From positions 26,902 through 90,901 of the forward strand of contig NZ_JAGGOO010000069.1 in the NCBI RefSeq assembly GCF_018614415.1: DNA of 64,000 bases, read 5' to 3'. Every line of letters begins with the position of its first letter. The first letter of the stretch is position 1. Made by a program: the position numbers and the translations under genes. Positions 30,631-38,749 of the stretch are shown here, piece by piece. The stretch is from Streptomyces sp. ISL-12 (GTDB lineage: Bacteria > Actinomycetota > Actinomycetes > Streptomycetales > Streptomycetaceae). Under the pieces are notes generated by a model. It saw nothing but the letters and a program-made list of their open reading frames with translations. It was not told where the DNA came from and did no database searches.

Positions 30631-31089
30631 GTGTTAGAGATCGAAGGCAGAGGGAGGGTCGCCGTGTGGCCGCTCCTCCATGACTGGCAGACGTCGGCGC
30701 GCTGCGTCCTGGCGTACACGACGACTGGACACTTCGGTGACACGGCCGTCATGGGTGTCATTCCGGTCGAGGGCAACGAAGCGGAACCCGGTGATCTCTT
30801 CGCCATGGCCGGGCGGCATGACCCTGGACGCCTTTATACGGCCATGACGCCGGACGAACAGCGTGCATGCTGGCTCGCGTGTTCCGGGTTCTCTGCGCGG
30901 CTCCTGGGCGCTCCGAAGGGCTTTGAGGTCACAACGGAGTGGAAGCTCGACATGGCGCGGACGGTGACGCTCTCCCGGGGCACCATGTACGGCCATGGTC
31001 GTGTCACAGCCGGCCGCATGCGTATCGTCGACAACGAGATCCACGCCCGTGCTGTAGCGCTGCTGAAGTCGGCGGTAGAGGTCCCATGA
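30631..31089 (+). CDS. Hypothetical protein, last rightward gene of the prophage
   Basis: 152 residues from GTG 30631 after GAGGGAGG. Alpha/beta with VAVWPLLHDWQTSARCVLAY, DPGRLYTAMTPDEQRACWLA and EIHARAVALLKSAVE. Located ~190 bp before the attachment junction. No family recognised. Confidence 0.55.
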   Translation: MLEIEGRGRVAVWPLLHDWQTSARCVLAYTTTGHFGDTAVMGVIPVEGNEAEPGDLFAMAGRHDPGRLYTAMTPDEQRACWLACSGFSARLLGAPKGFEVTTEWKLDMARTVTLSRGTMYGHGRVTAGRMRIVDNEIHARAVALLKSAVEVP

Positions 31090-31190
31090 GCTTCTTGCCT
31101 CCGTTCGTCTGACCGCCGGAGGCGAGGCACCGCCTCGTTGTCAGCGTCCTGCCCCGCCTCCGCTGTACCCCGCGCCGGCGCGGAGGCCGA

Positions 31191-31236
31191 GAGCCCCGGT
31201 CACCTGGTCCCCCAGACCTTGTGACCGGGGCTCCTT
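31191..31236 (+). terminator. Terminator at the prophage right end
   Basis: GAGCCCCGGTCAC (31191-31203) and GTGACCGGGGCTC (31221-31233) are perfect 13-base complements followed by CTT. It would shield the host junction from phage transcription. Confidence 0.75.
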
Positions 31237-31252
31237 CGTGCACAGGAACAAC

Positions 31253-31378
31253 TCAGTGATGTGTGTTGGGACGCAACTCCGGCGTGTCGAAGGTGCGGGT
31301 GGTGACCGCGTCCGCGTCGAACAGCGCGGCGTCGGACGCCCGGCCGTGGCCGGACTCCGAGAGGTTCTCCCAGCGCAT
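31253..31378 (-). pseudogene. Rv2578c-family radical SAM protein, 5' fragment truncated by the prophage
   Basis: 41 codons from ATG 31378, preceded by AGGAGG (31383-31388). MRWENLSE, DAALFDADAVTTRTFDTPE matches the N-terminus of actinobacterial Rv2578c-type radical SAM proteins. The CxxxCxxC cluster that normally lies ~30 residues further on is missing because the reading frame enters phage DNA (residues ~35-41) and stops. The remainder should sit at the left end of the prophage. The identification rests on remembered family sequence. Confidence 0.8.
31255..31280. other. Prophage-host junction (right att site, approximate)
   Basis: Reading leftward, the host coding sequence matches the Rv2578c family through TRTFDTPE and the GAGTT codon bases, then diverges into phage sequence with an early TGA. 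The crossover therefore lies near 31274-31279. The exact core needs the left junction, which is outside the window. Confidence 0.6.
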
Positions 31379-31411
31379 GGCGCCTCCTCGGTAGTGCAGA
31401 CCCACAGAATA

Positions 31412-31423
31412 GAACATACGTTC
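31412..31423 (-). promoter_or_regulatory. LexA (SOS) box upstream of the truncated radical SAM gene
   Basis: GAACATACGTTC is a perfect palindrome fitting the actinobacterial/Bacillus LexA consensus (GAAC-N4-GTTC). It lies ~34 bp upstream of ATG 31378. TATTCT on the minus strand next to it could be a -10. Rv2578c of M. tuberculosis is among the genes with a LexA box, to my recollection. Confidence 0.8.
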
Positions 31424-31552
31424 CCTTGATCGTGCGACCCGAGGTCCGGACGCCTGCCCCCCCCGGCCGCCGGGCGCCCCCCGATTTGGTGGCCGGGCGG
31501 CGGGGTGGTTGGCTTGCCCCGACCCCTCAGCACCAGGCCCTGGAGGTACCCG

Positions 31553-31996
31553 ATGGCGCAGGTCGAGGCCACGACCGAGCGGATCGTCAACGCGGACGCG
31601 GAGACGGTGTTCGACGCGCTCGCCGACTACAGCGGCACCCGCGCGAAACTGCTGCCCGAGCAGTTCAGCGAGTACGAGGTCCGCGAGGGCGGTGACGGCG
31701 AGGGAACCCTCGTGCACTGGAAGCTCCAGGCCACCAGCAAGCGCGTGCGCGACTGCCTGCTGGAGGTGACCGAGCCCTCCGACGGCGAACTGGTCGAGAA
31801 GGACCGCAACTCCTCGATGGTCACCACCTGGCGGGTCACCCCGTCCGGCGAAGGACGCTCGCGCGTCGTCGTCACCACGGTGTGGAACGGCGCCGGCGGC
31901 ATCGGCGGCTTCTTCGAGAAGACCTTCGCCCCCAAGGGCCTCGCCCGGATCTACGACGCGGAGCTGGCCAAGCTCGCCGCCGAGGTCGAGAAGTAG
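31553..31996 (+). CDS. SRPBCC-family (START/polyketide-cyclase-like) protein
   Basis: 147 residues from ATG 31553 after GGAGG. Typical small SRPBCC pattern: VEATTERIVNADAETVFDAL, ADYSGTRAKLLPEQFSEYEV, VRDCLLEVTEPSDGEL, RVVVTTVWNGAGGIGGFFEK. It has a hydrophobic-ligand helix-grip fold of unknown ligand. First intact host gene beyond the prophage. Confidence 0.8.
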   Translation: MAQVEATTERIVNADAETVFDALADYSGTRAKLLPEQFSEYEVREGGDGEGTLVHWKLQATSKRVRDCLLEVTEPSDGELVEKDRNSSMVTTWRVTPSGEGRSRVVVTTVWNGAGGIGGFFEKTFAPKGLARIYDAELAKLAAEVEK

Positions 31997-32009
31997 TCAA
32001 GGTCCGTAC

Positions 32010-32036
32010 GTGAGGCGGCCGTTGGGGCCGCCTCAC
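32010..32036 (+). terminator. Hairpin terminator
   Basis: GTGAGGCGGCC (32010-32020), loop GTTGG, GGCCGCCTCAC (32026-32036). It follows the SRPBCC gene. Confidence 0.75.
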
Positions 32037-32156
32037 CGGTTCGGGTGATCTCCACGCGTCCCCGCCGGACGCCGTAACCCCTTGCGAGTCTTCGCCGTTG
32101 TCGCCTGAGCGGGAATGGTGCGCTCAGGCGACGAAGTGCGACAAGGGGAGCGGTAC

Positions 32157-34592
32157 GTGGGCGGGATGACTCTGGTGCAGGACGAGCCGGCCGCCGCCGC
32201 GCCGCCGGACTCCGCCGGGCCGCCCGCGCCCGGACCGGCCGCCGCGCTCAGTCCGCGCCGGGTCCGGCTGGTCTTCTTCGGGCTGATGCTGGCGCTGCTG
32301 CTCGCCGCGCTGGAGCAGATGATCGTCGCCACCGCGCTCCCGAAGATCGTCGGGGAGCTGCACGGCCTGGACAAGATGTCCTGGGCGATCACCGCCTACC
32401 TGCTCACCTCCACCGTCGGCCTGCCGATCTACGGCAAGCTCGGCGACCTCTTCGGCCGCAAGGGCGTCTTCCAGTTCGCCATCCTGGTCTTCGTCGCCGG
32501 CTCGCTGCTGGCCGGCCGGGCCCAGACGATGGACCAGCTCATCGCCTACCGCGCGGTGCAGGGCGTCGGCGCGGGCGGCCTCATGATCGGCGTGCAGGCG
32601 ATCATCGCGGACATCGTGCCGCCCCGCGAGCGCGCCCGGTTCATGGGCTTGATCGGCGCCGCCTTCGGCCTCGCCTCCGTCGCCGGACCGCTGCTCGGCG
32701 GCTACTTCACCGACCACCTCTCCTGGCGCTGGTGCTTCTACATCAACGTCCCCTTCGGCCTGCTCACCATGGCCGTCGTCGCCCTCGTCCTGAAGCTGCC
32801 CAAGCCGCGGGTGCGGGCCCGCCTCGACGTCCTCGGCGCGCTGCTGCTCGCCGCCGCCTCCACCTGCGCGGTGCTGCTGACCAGCTGGGGCGGGATCGAG
32901 TACGACTGGGGCTCGAAGGTCATCCTCGGGCTCGGCGCCGGCGCGTTCGCGGCCACCGTGCTCTTCCTGGCCGCCGAGCGCTTCGCCGCCGAACCCCTCA
33001 TCCCGCTGCGCCTGTTCCGCGACTCCGTCTTCAACGTCACCGGCCTCATCGGACTCGTCGTCGGCGTCGCCCTGTTCGGCGCCGCCAGCTACCTGCCCAC
33101 CTTCCTCCAGATGGTCGACGGCGCCTCCGCCACCGAGTCCGGCCTGCTGATGCTGCCCATGATGGGCGGCATCGTCGGCGCCTCCGTCGTCTCCGGCCAG
33201 CTCATCAGCCGCACCGGTCACTACAAGATCCACCCGATCCTCGGCGGCGCCCTGTCCGTCGTCGGCATGTGGCTGCTCTCCCGGCTCGACGCGGACACGC
33301 CCCGGGTGCAGTACAGCGTCTGGATGTTCGTCCTCGGCGCCGGCATCGGCATGGTGATGCCCGTCCTGGTCCTCGCCGTGCAGAACTCCGTGCGCCCCGC
33401 CGACCTGGGCACCGCCACCAGCGCCAACAACTACTTCCGGCAGATCGGCGGCAGCGTCGGCGCGGCGATCTTCGGCACGCTCTTCGCCGACCGGCTCACC
33501 GACGCCCTCGCCGTGCGGCTGCCCGCCGGTGCCGGGCTGCCGCACGCCGACGCCATCACCCCGCAGCTCGTCCACACCCTGCCGCCCGCGCTGCGCGACG
33601 CCTACATCCAGGCGTACGCCGACGCCATGCCGCGGATCTTCCTGTACCTCGTGCCGGTGCTCGTGCTCGGCCTGTTCCTCGCCTTCTTCCTCAAGGAGAA
33701 ACCGCTCGTGTCCCACAACGCGCCCGTGACCGAGACGGAGACCGCGCAGACCCCGCCCCCGGCCGAGGTCCCGCCCGCCCGTCCCCACACCCCGGGCGGC
33801 AGGACCCCGGCCCCGCCGCGCTCGCCCTGCCCCGGCGGCGTCCCGGTCTGCGGCACGGTGCAGCACCCCGACGGCACCGTCGTGCCCCGCGCGGCGCTCA
33901 CCCTCATCGACGCCGCCGGACAGCAGATCGGGCGCGGCGCCAGCGGCGGCGACGGACGGTACGCGCTGGCCACGCCCGGGACGGGGGCGTACGTCCTGAT
34001 CGCCGCCGCCGGCGGCCACCAGCCGCAGGCCGTCTCCGTCACCGTGGGCGAGCGCCCCGTCGAACTCGACGTCGTCCTCGGCGGCGCCGGACGCCTCGCG
34101 GGCGCCGTCCTCACCGCCGACGGCACCCCCGTCCGCGACGCGACCGTCACGCTCACCAACGTGCACGGCGAGGTGGTCGCCAGCACCCGCAGCGGACGGG
34201 AGGGCGGCTACGTCATCAGCGAGCTGGTGGCCGGCGAGTACACCCTCGCCGGCAGCGCCCCCGCCTTCCGCCCGGCCGCGCTCCCCGTCACCGTCCAGGC
34301 GTCCCGCGAGACCCGGCAGGACATCGAGCTCGCCGGCGGCGCCATGCTCAAGGGCACCGTCCGGGCCGGCGGCGGACGGCCCGTCGAGGACGCCCGCGTC
34401 ACCCTGCTGGACGCCGCGGGGAACGTCGTCGACACGCTCACCACCGGCGCCGACGGCACGTTCCGCTTCGTCGACCTGTCCTCGGGCGAGTACACCGTCA
34501 TCGCCGCCGGTTACCCGCCGGTCGCCACCGTGCTCCACATGGCCGGCGGCGGTCGTACCGAACGCGACCTCCAGCTCGGCCACGAGGACTGA
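32157..34592 (+). CDS. MFS drug exporter (DHA2, 14-span type) fused to CnaB-like repeats
   Basis: 811 residues. The first ~530 form an EmrB/QacA-type exporter: LEQMIVATALPKIVGELHGL, LPIYGKLGDLFGRKGVF (the G-x-L-x-D-x-x-G-R motif A), PPRERARFMGL and many hydrophobic spans. After a Pro-rich linker (~545-575) come three CnaB/carboxypeptidase-regulatory-like units, each with a DG or G-x-Y/F turn near GDGRYAL, GREGGYVI and GADGTFRF. GTG 32157 follows GGGGAG; ATG 32166 is also possible. The beta repeats presumably extend from the membrane. Transport substrate unknown. Confidence 0.82.
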   Translation: MGGMTLVQDEPAAAAPPDSAGPPAPGPAAALSPRRVRLVFFGLMLALLLAALEQMIVATALPKIVGELHGLDKMSWAITAYLLTSTVGLPIYGKLGDLFGRKGVFQFAILVFVAGSLLAGRAQTMDQLIAYRAVQGVGAGGLMIGVQAIIADIVPPRERARFMGLIGAAFGLASVAGPLLGGYFTDHLSWRWCFYINVPFGLLTMAVVALVLKLPKPRVRARLDVLGALLLAAASTCAVLLTSWGGIEYDWGSKVILGLGAGAFAATVLFLAAERFAAEPLIPLRLFRDSVFNVTGLIGLVVGVALFGAASYLPTFLQMVDGASATESGLLMLPMMGGIVGASVVSGQLISRTGHYKIHPILGGALSVVGMWLLSRLDADTPRVQYSVWMFVLGAGIGMVMPVLVLAVQNSVRPADLGTATSANNYFRQIGGSVGAAIFGTLFADRLTDALAVRLPAGAGLPHADAITPQLVHTLPPALRDAYIQAYADAMPRIFLYLVPVLVLGLFLAFFLKEKPLVSHNAPVTETETAQTPPPAEVPPARPHTPGGRTPAPPRSPCPGGVPVCGTVQHPDGTVVPRAALTLIDAAGQQIGRGASGGDGRYALATPGTGAYVLIAAAGGHQPQAVSVTVGERPVELDVVLGGAGRLAGAVLTADGTPVRDATVTLTNVHGEVVASTRSGREGGYVISELVAGEYTLAGSAPAFRPAALPVTVQASRETRQDIELAGGAMLKGTVRAGGGRPVEDARVTLLDAAGNVVDTLTTGADGTFRFVDLSSGEYTVIAAGYPPVATVLHMAGGGRTERDLQLGHED

Positions 34593-34770
34593 GCGGACCG
34601 GGACGTGAGCCGACCCCCTTGGCCCTGCCCGCCTCCCTCCCAGCGGTGAACGGCGACGAAGGACCGGTGAAGGAACAGGCGGTCCGCTTGTGAGCCGGAC
34701 CGGTGCGCGGTAGACCGTACTGGCCCGTCGCTCGGGACGGGCCTGGCCGTGGCACCTGGGGGAGTCGGGC

Positions 34771-35496
34771 ATGAGCGTGACAAGTCGGTACCGGGACGCC
34801 TGGGAGGGGTTCTGGCGTGAGGCACCCGATACGCCGCACGCGGTGTTCTGGGACACGGAACCGGCCCTGACCGCCGGCCGTCACCTCGCCCTCTTCGAAC
34901 CGCACCTGACCGACCCCGGCCTGCCGATGGTCGACCTCGGCTGCGGCAACGGCACCCAGACCCGCTACCTCGCCGACCGCTTCGCCCACGTCATCGGCGC
35001 CGACCTGGCCACCGCCGCGCTCGACCGCGCCCGGCGCGCCGACCCCGCGGGCCGGGCCGCGTACCGGCGACTGGACGCCGCCGACAAGAGCGAGGTGCGG
35101 ACGCTGCACGCCGAACTGGGCGACGCCAACGTCTATCTGCGGGGCGTCCTGCACCAGAGCGAGCCCGGGGACCGGCAGAAGGTGGCCGACTCCCTCGCCG
35201 CCCTCCTCGGCGCGCGCGGCCGGGCCTTCCTCGTCGAACCGTCCGAGGCGGCGGTGACCGTCCTGTCCGGTCTCGCCGAGGGCGCCGACGGGCCGCCGCC
35301 CAAGCTGGCGCCGGTCCTGCGGCACGGCATCGCGCCCGGCACCCTGGCCGACGACGCGCTGCCGGAGCACCTGCGCGCCGCCGGGCTGACGGTTCTGCGG
35401 CGCGGCGAACTGCCGCTGATCACCACGGAGTACCGGCCCGACGGCACCCGGATCGAGCTGCCGTCGATCTGGCTGGTCGCCGGACGCGCGCGATGA
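34771..35496 (+). CDS. Class I SAM-dependent methyltransferase
   Basis: 241 residues from ATG 34771. AdoMet-binding motif I is VDLGCGNGTQTRYL (~residues 54-67), with the following acidic loop IGADLATAALDRARR. C-terminal LPSIWLVAGRAR. Substrate unknown. The ~178 bp upstream contain no gene. Confidence 0.8.
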   Translation: MSVTSRYRDAWEGFWREAPDTPHAVFWDTEPALTAGRHLALFEPHLTDPGLPMVDLGCGNGTQTRYLADRFAHVIGADLATAALDRARRADPAGRAAYRRLDAADKSEVRTLHAELGDANVYLRGVLHQSEPGDRQKVADSLAALLGARGRAFLVEPSEAAVTVLSGLAEGADGPPPKLAPVLRHGIAPGTLADDALPEHLRAAGLTVLRRGELPLITTEYRPDGTRIELPSIWLVAGRAR

Positions 35497-35498
35497 CG

Positions 35499-35535
35499 TA
35501 CGGTCCTCCCCCGCCGGGAGCGGGGGAGGACCGTA
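35499..35535. terminator. Bidirectional terminator between convergent genes
   Basis: TACGGTCCTCCCCC (35499-35512) and GGGGGAGGACCGTA (35522-35535) form a perfect 14-bp stem with a nine-base loop, between the rightward methyltransferase and the leftward surface-protein gene. Confidence 0.8.
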
Positions 35536-35552
35536 GGAGAGGCGGGGCAGTG

Positions 35553-38111
35553 TCAGCCCGTCGGGCGGTTGCGGTGGTGCAGGAACCAGCCCGTGGCCGA
35601 CAGGGCGGTCGCGAGCGCGGCGGCCCGGAGCACGGTGACGCCGGTGGAGGCCAGGCTGCCGCCCGGGGACGAGGGGCCCGAGCCGCCGGCCGTGGAGCCG
35701 GTGCCGTTCGAGGTCGCCGGGGTGTCCGTGCCGCCGGCGCCGGGGGTGGCGCCGGCACTCGGCGTGGCAGTGCCGTCCGGGTCGTCGGTGTCCACCGGGT
35801 CCTGGCCGGTGAAGCTGACCGGGACCTTCACGTCCTGGGAGCGGTCGCCGGAGAGGGTGTGGTCGGCGCGGGTGGCGAGCACACAGGCCGACGTGAGGCA
35901 GTCGGTGAACTCGTCCTTGGCGTCCACGGTCAGCTCCACCTCGAAGGAGCCGTCCTCGCCGTACGGGGTCGCCAGGTCCTGTCCGTAGTCGGGCGGGTTC
36001 GACGAGATCCACGCCGAGGAGTGCGAACCGCCGGTCATGTCGACGCCGCCGACGCACGGGGTGGGCAGTTCGCCCTCGCCGTTGTCGACGCACAGGGCGA
36101 CGTAGACGCCCTTCTCCTCGTCGTAGCCGGAGCCGGTGACCTTCAGGGTCTGGTTCTCGGTGGCCAGGTCGTTGACCGGGGTGACGGTGAGCTTCTGGCC
36201 CTCGGGGCCGGTGACGGTCCTGGTGCCGGAGGGGTCCCGCGGCTCCTCGCCGCCGCCCCCGCCCCCGTCCCCGCTCTCCTCGGCCACCGTGAGGGTGACC
36301 GGCGACGTGCGGGTGGTCCCGGCGGAGTTGGTGAACTCCGCGCGGTACCGGTAGCCGTCGTGGGCGGCCCTGGCCGTGAAGGTGTACGTGGTGGCCGTGG
36401 CGTTCTCGACCGGGGACCAGGTCTGGCCGCCGTCCGCGCTGACCTGCCAGCGCACGGCCGGTTCCGGGGCGCCCTCGGCCGCGGCGACGAAGGCGACCTC
36501 GTCGCCCGGGGCCACGCTCCGGTCGGTGGGGCTCCGGGTGACCTTCGGGGACATCCGGCGGTCGAACCTGGTGACGGTCGCCCCGGCCGGGCTGGTCACG
36601 TACACGGCGGTGCCGCCGGGGGCCACGGCGACGGCGGCCTGGCCGAGCTGGCCCTGGTTGCCGGGGAGGGCGGTGGGCTGCGCGGCCTCCTCGAAGGTGG
36701 CGGTGTCGTACACCGCCAGCGAGCCGTTGTTGTCGCCGCCGTCGCCCGTGTCGCCGTTGTCCTGCCAGACGACGAACGCCCGGCCGGTGGCCGGGTCGAA
36801 GGCGACGTCCGCCGCCCGGTCCGGTCCCTGGACCGTGGTCAGCAGTGTGGCGTCCTCGTCGTAGACGCGGACGGTGTTCCCGCTGCCCACCCAGACGTTG
36901 CCGGTGGCGGGGTCGGGGGCCACGAACCAGAGGGTGTCCGCGGGGAGTTGCGCCGTGGCGGTCACGGCGAAGGAGCCGGTGTCGATGCGGCTGAGCCGCC
37001 CGCCGGCCACCCCGGACCAGGCCAGGCCGCGCGCGGTGTCCGTGCCGAGGGCGGTGCCGCCGTCGAGGGTGAGGGTCTTCTCGACGGCCCCGGTGGCGGT
37101 GACGATCTCGGAGACGGTGCCGCCCTGCTGGACGAGGGTGGTGGTGGCCTCGGTGCCCGGGCCGACGCCGGTGACGGTGGCACCGCTCAGCCACACGCCC
37201 CGGGCACTCGCGTCGCCGTCCTGGGCGGTGCCGATGCCGCGCAGCGGGTAGTGGAAGACGACGCCGTCACCGGCCAGCGGGGCGGCGATCCGCGCGACCC
37301 GGCGGCCGGCCAGGGTGCCGGTGGCGCCGGGGGCCTGGCTGATGTGGCTGCGGACCGTGCCGTCGGCGGGGTCCAGGACGTAGAGGCCCTGTTCGTTGAC
37401 GTCCGCCGTGTCGGCGATGTTGTCGGCGCCGACGTAGAGCTTGCCGGAGTCCGGGTGCAGGAGGAGGTCCAGCGGCTTGCCGGCGGCGGTGAACTCGGCG
37501 GCCTTCGCGTACCTCACGGTGCCGGGCGGTACGTCGACGCCGTCCCCGCCGTCGTCCCCGCCGCCGTCCCCGGGGGCCTGGCCCTCGAAGGCGACGGGGA
37601 CGCGGACGTCCTGGGAGCGGTCGCCGCTCGCGCGGTGGTCGACGCGGGTGACGACGGAGCAGGCGACCTGGAGACAGTCGAGGCCGCTGTCCCGCGCGGT
37701 CAGTTCCAGGTCGACGTCGAAGGTGCCGCCGGCGCCCCAGGGCTGGGCCAGGTCGCCCGCGTACGGGTCGTCCGCGGGGACGATCCACTTGGAGGCGCTG
37801 CCGCCGCCGGTGACGTCGGCGCCGCCGAGGCAGGGCGACGGGACGCGGTTGTCGCCGTTGTCCTTGCACAGGGCGACGTAGATCCCCTTGGTCGCGTCGT
37901 AGCCGGAGCCGGTCACGCGGACGGTCTCGCCGGCCGGGTCGAGGCCGGCGGAGGCGGAGACCGTGAGTTTCTGGCCGTCCTCGCCGAGTCCCGTGCGCGG
38001 GGTGTCGGCGGCCTGCGCGGCCGAGCCGGCGACGACGGAGACGAGCACCAGCCCGGCGGCGCCGAGAAGCGCCGCCGGGCGTCTGCGCCGGACCGTTGTG
38101 TCAACTGCCAT
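35553..38111 (-). CDS. Large LAxTG-anchored surface protein with beta-propeller and Cys-paired Ig-like modules
   Basis: 852 residues. A signal peptide (AALLGAAGLVLVSVVAGSAA, cleaved near AQA-AD) is followed by a module with GLDPAGETVRVTGSGYD, KGIYVALCKD, PSPCLGGADVTGG, DCLQVACSVVTRVDH. Then come a YVTN/NHL-like beta-propeller (~200-500), an Ig-like domain (VRWQVSADGGQTWSPV), a second copy of the module (PTPCVGGVDMTGG; CVLATRADHTLSGDRS), a Gly/Thr-rich wall spanner, LASTG, a hydrophobic helix and a basic tail. LAxTG is the sortase E signal. ATG 38111 follows GAGG; TTG 38123 is less likely. Last gene of the iron-box-controlled leftward unit. Confidence 0.8.
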   Translation of the reverse strand: MAVDTTVRRRRPAALLGAAGLVLVSVVAGSAAQAADTPRTGLGEDGQKLTVSASAGLDPAGETVRVTGSGYDATKGIYVALCKDNGDNRVPSPCLGGADVTGGGSASKWIVPADDPYAGDLAQPWGAGGTFDVDLELTARDSGLDCLQVACSVVTRVDHRASGDRSQDVRVPVAFEGQAPGDGGGDDGGDGVDVPPGTVRYAKAAEFTAAGKPLDLLLHPDSGKLYVGADNIADTADVNEQGLYVLDPADGTVRSHISQAPGATGTLAGRRVARIAAPLAGDGVVFHYPLRGIGTAQDGDASARGVWLSGATVTGVGPGTEATTTLVQQGGTVSEIVTATGAVEKTLTLDGGTALGTDTARGLAWSGVAGGRLSRIDTGSFAVTATAQLPADTLWFVAPDPATGNVWVGSGNTVRVYDEDATLLTTVQGPDRAADVAFDPATGRAFVVWQDNGDTGDGGDNNGSLAVYDTATFEEAAQPTALPGNQGQLGQAAVAVAPGGTAVYVTSPAGATVTRFDRRMSPKVTRSPTDRSVAPGDEVAFVAAAEGAPEPAVRWQVSADGGQTWSPVENATATTYTFTARAAHDGYRYRAEFTNSAGTTRTSPVTLTVAEESGDGGGGGGEEPRDPSGTRTVTGPEGQKLTVTPVNDLATENQTLKVTGSGYDEEKGVYVALCVDNGEGELPTPCVGGVDMTGGSHSSAWISSNPPDYGQDLATPYGEDGSFEVELTVDAKDEFTDCLTSACVLATRADHTLSGDRSQDVKVPVSFTGQDPVDTDDPDGTATPSAGATPGAGGTDTPATSNGTGSTAGGSGPSSPGGSLASTGVTVLRAAALATALSATGWFLHHRNRPTG

Positions 38112-38151
38112 GGTGGTCCTCAAAGGTGGTCACAGACGGGTCAGCGGCCGG

Positions 38152-38703
38152 TCACTGGAAGGTGATCGGGACGTGGACGTCGTACGTGCGGTCACCGGAG
38201 TCGAGGTGGTCGGCGCGGGTCACCACGGCGCAGGTGACGTCCTCGCCGCAGACACTGCCGTCGTCGAGGGTGGCCTTGACGTAGATCCGCGCGCTGAAGG
38301 TGCCGCCGGTGCCGAACTTGGAGCTGTTGGCGAACAGGCCGCCGAAGGTGTTGTTCACCCAGTGCGAGGCGCCGGTCGAGCCGCTCTCGTCCTGGCCGCC
38401 CAGGCAGGGGGTGGGCTTGGCCGCGCCCGGCGCGCCCTCGACGACGCACAGGCCGACGTAGATGCCCTGGGACGGGTTGAAGCCGGAGCCGGTGACGGTG
38501 ATGACCTGGCCCGCGGCGGCGGCCGAGTCCGGGGCGGTCACCGACAGGTTGTAGGTGGTGGAGCCGTCGACGACGGTCCGGGTCGAGGTGGCGGCGGAGG
38601 CGGAGCCGGCCAGGCCCAGGGTCAGGGCCGCCGAGGCGGCGACGGCGAGGGCGGCGCGGGTGGTGGTGCGGGTGGTGAAGAAGGGGGAGGGGACAGCTCT
38701 CAT
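38152..38703 (-). CDS. Secreted single-module protein related to the neighbouring surface proteins
   Basis: 183 residues. Signal peptide (AALAVAASAALTLGLAGSAS-A) plus one copy of the module: AGQVITVTGSGFNPSQGIYV, KPTPCLGGQDESG, VTCAVVTRADHLDSGDRTYD, VPITF. Two Cys pairs are conserved with the other copies. It has no LAxTG signal, so it is probably released. The start could also be GTG 38712. The fold loosely recalls neocarzinostatin-type Ig-like domains (inference). Confidence 0.75.
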   Translation of the reverse strand: MRAVPSPFFTTRTTTRAALAVAASAALTLGLAGSASAATSTRTVVDGSTTYNLSVTAPDSAAAAGQVITVTGSGFNPSQGIYVGLCVVEGAPGAAKPTPCLGGQDESGSTGASHWVNNTFGGLFANSSKFGTGGTFSARIYVKATLDDGSVCGEDVTCAVVTRADHLDSGDRTYDVHVPITFQ

Positions 38704-38749
38704 GAGGGCCACTTGCCTTTCACGGGGTTTCCAGGGGATGGAGTGGGGG

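Larger units (their letters stand above)
1..31276. mobile_element. Right-hand portion of an integrated temperate phage (prophage)
   Basis: A continuous block of phage-type genes lies here: RecB-like nuclease, RNA ligase, Gp3-like RDF, two DNA methyltransferases, resolvase-like nuclease, primase-helicase, family A polymerase, sigma-like factor and several HNH enzymes. They are embedded in many overlapping small genes of unknown function, nearly all rightward. The block stops abruptly inside a leftward host gene near 31,275. The left end, structural genes and integrase are not in the window. The Gp3-like RDF and a coding-sequence attachment site argue for a serine integrase. An integrative plasmid is less likely because of the polymerase, RDF and HNH content. 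Confidence 0.88.

Noticed and set aside
31505..31552. Longer start for the SRPBCC gene
   Set aside because: Upstream in-frame codons read through a Pro/Arg-rich spacer; ATG 31553 has GGAGG and begins the conserved fold.
32124..34856. Long minus-strand open frame opposite the MFS exporter
   Set aside because: Very long and uninterrupted, but its composition (Gly/Asp/Val/Glu repeats) is the mirror of high-G+C third-position bias. The plus-strand frame encodes a clear transporter.
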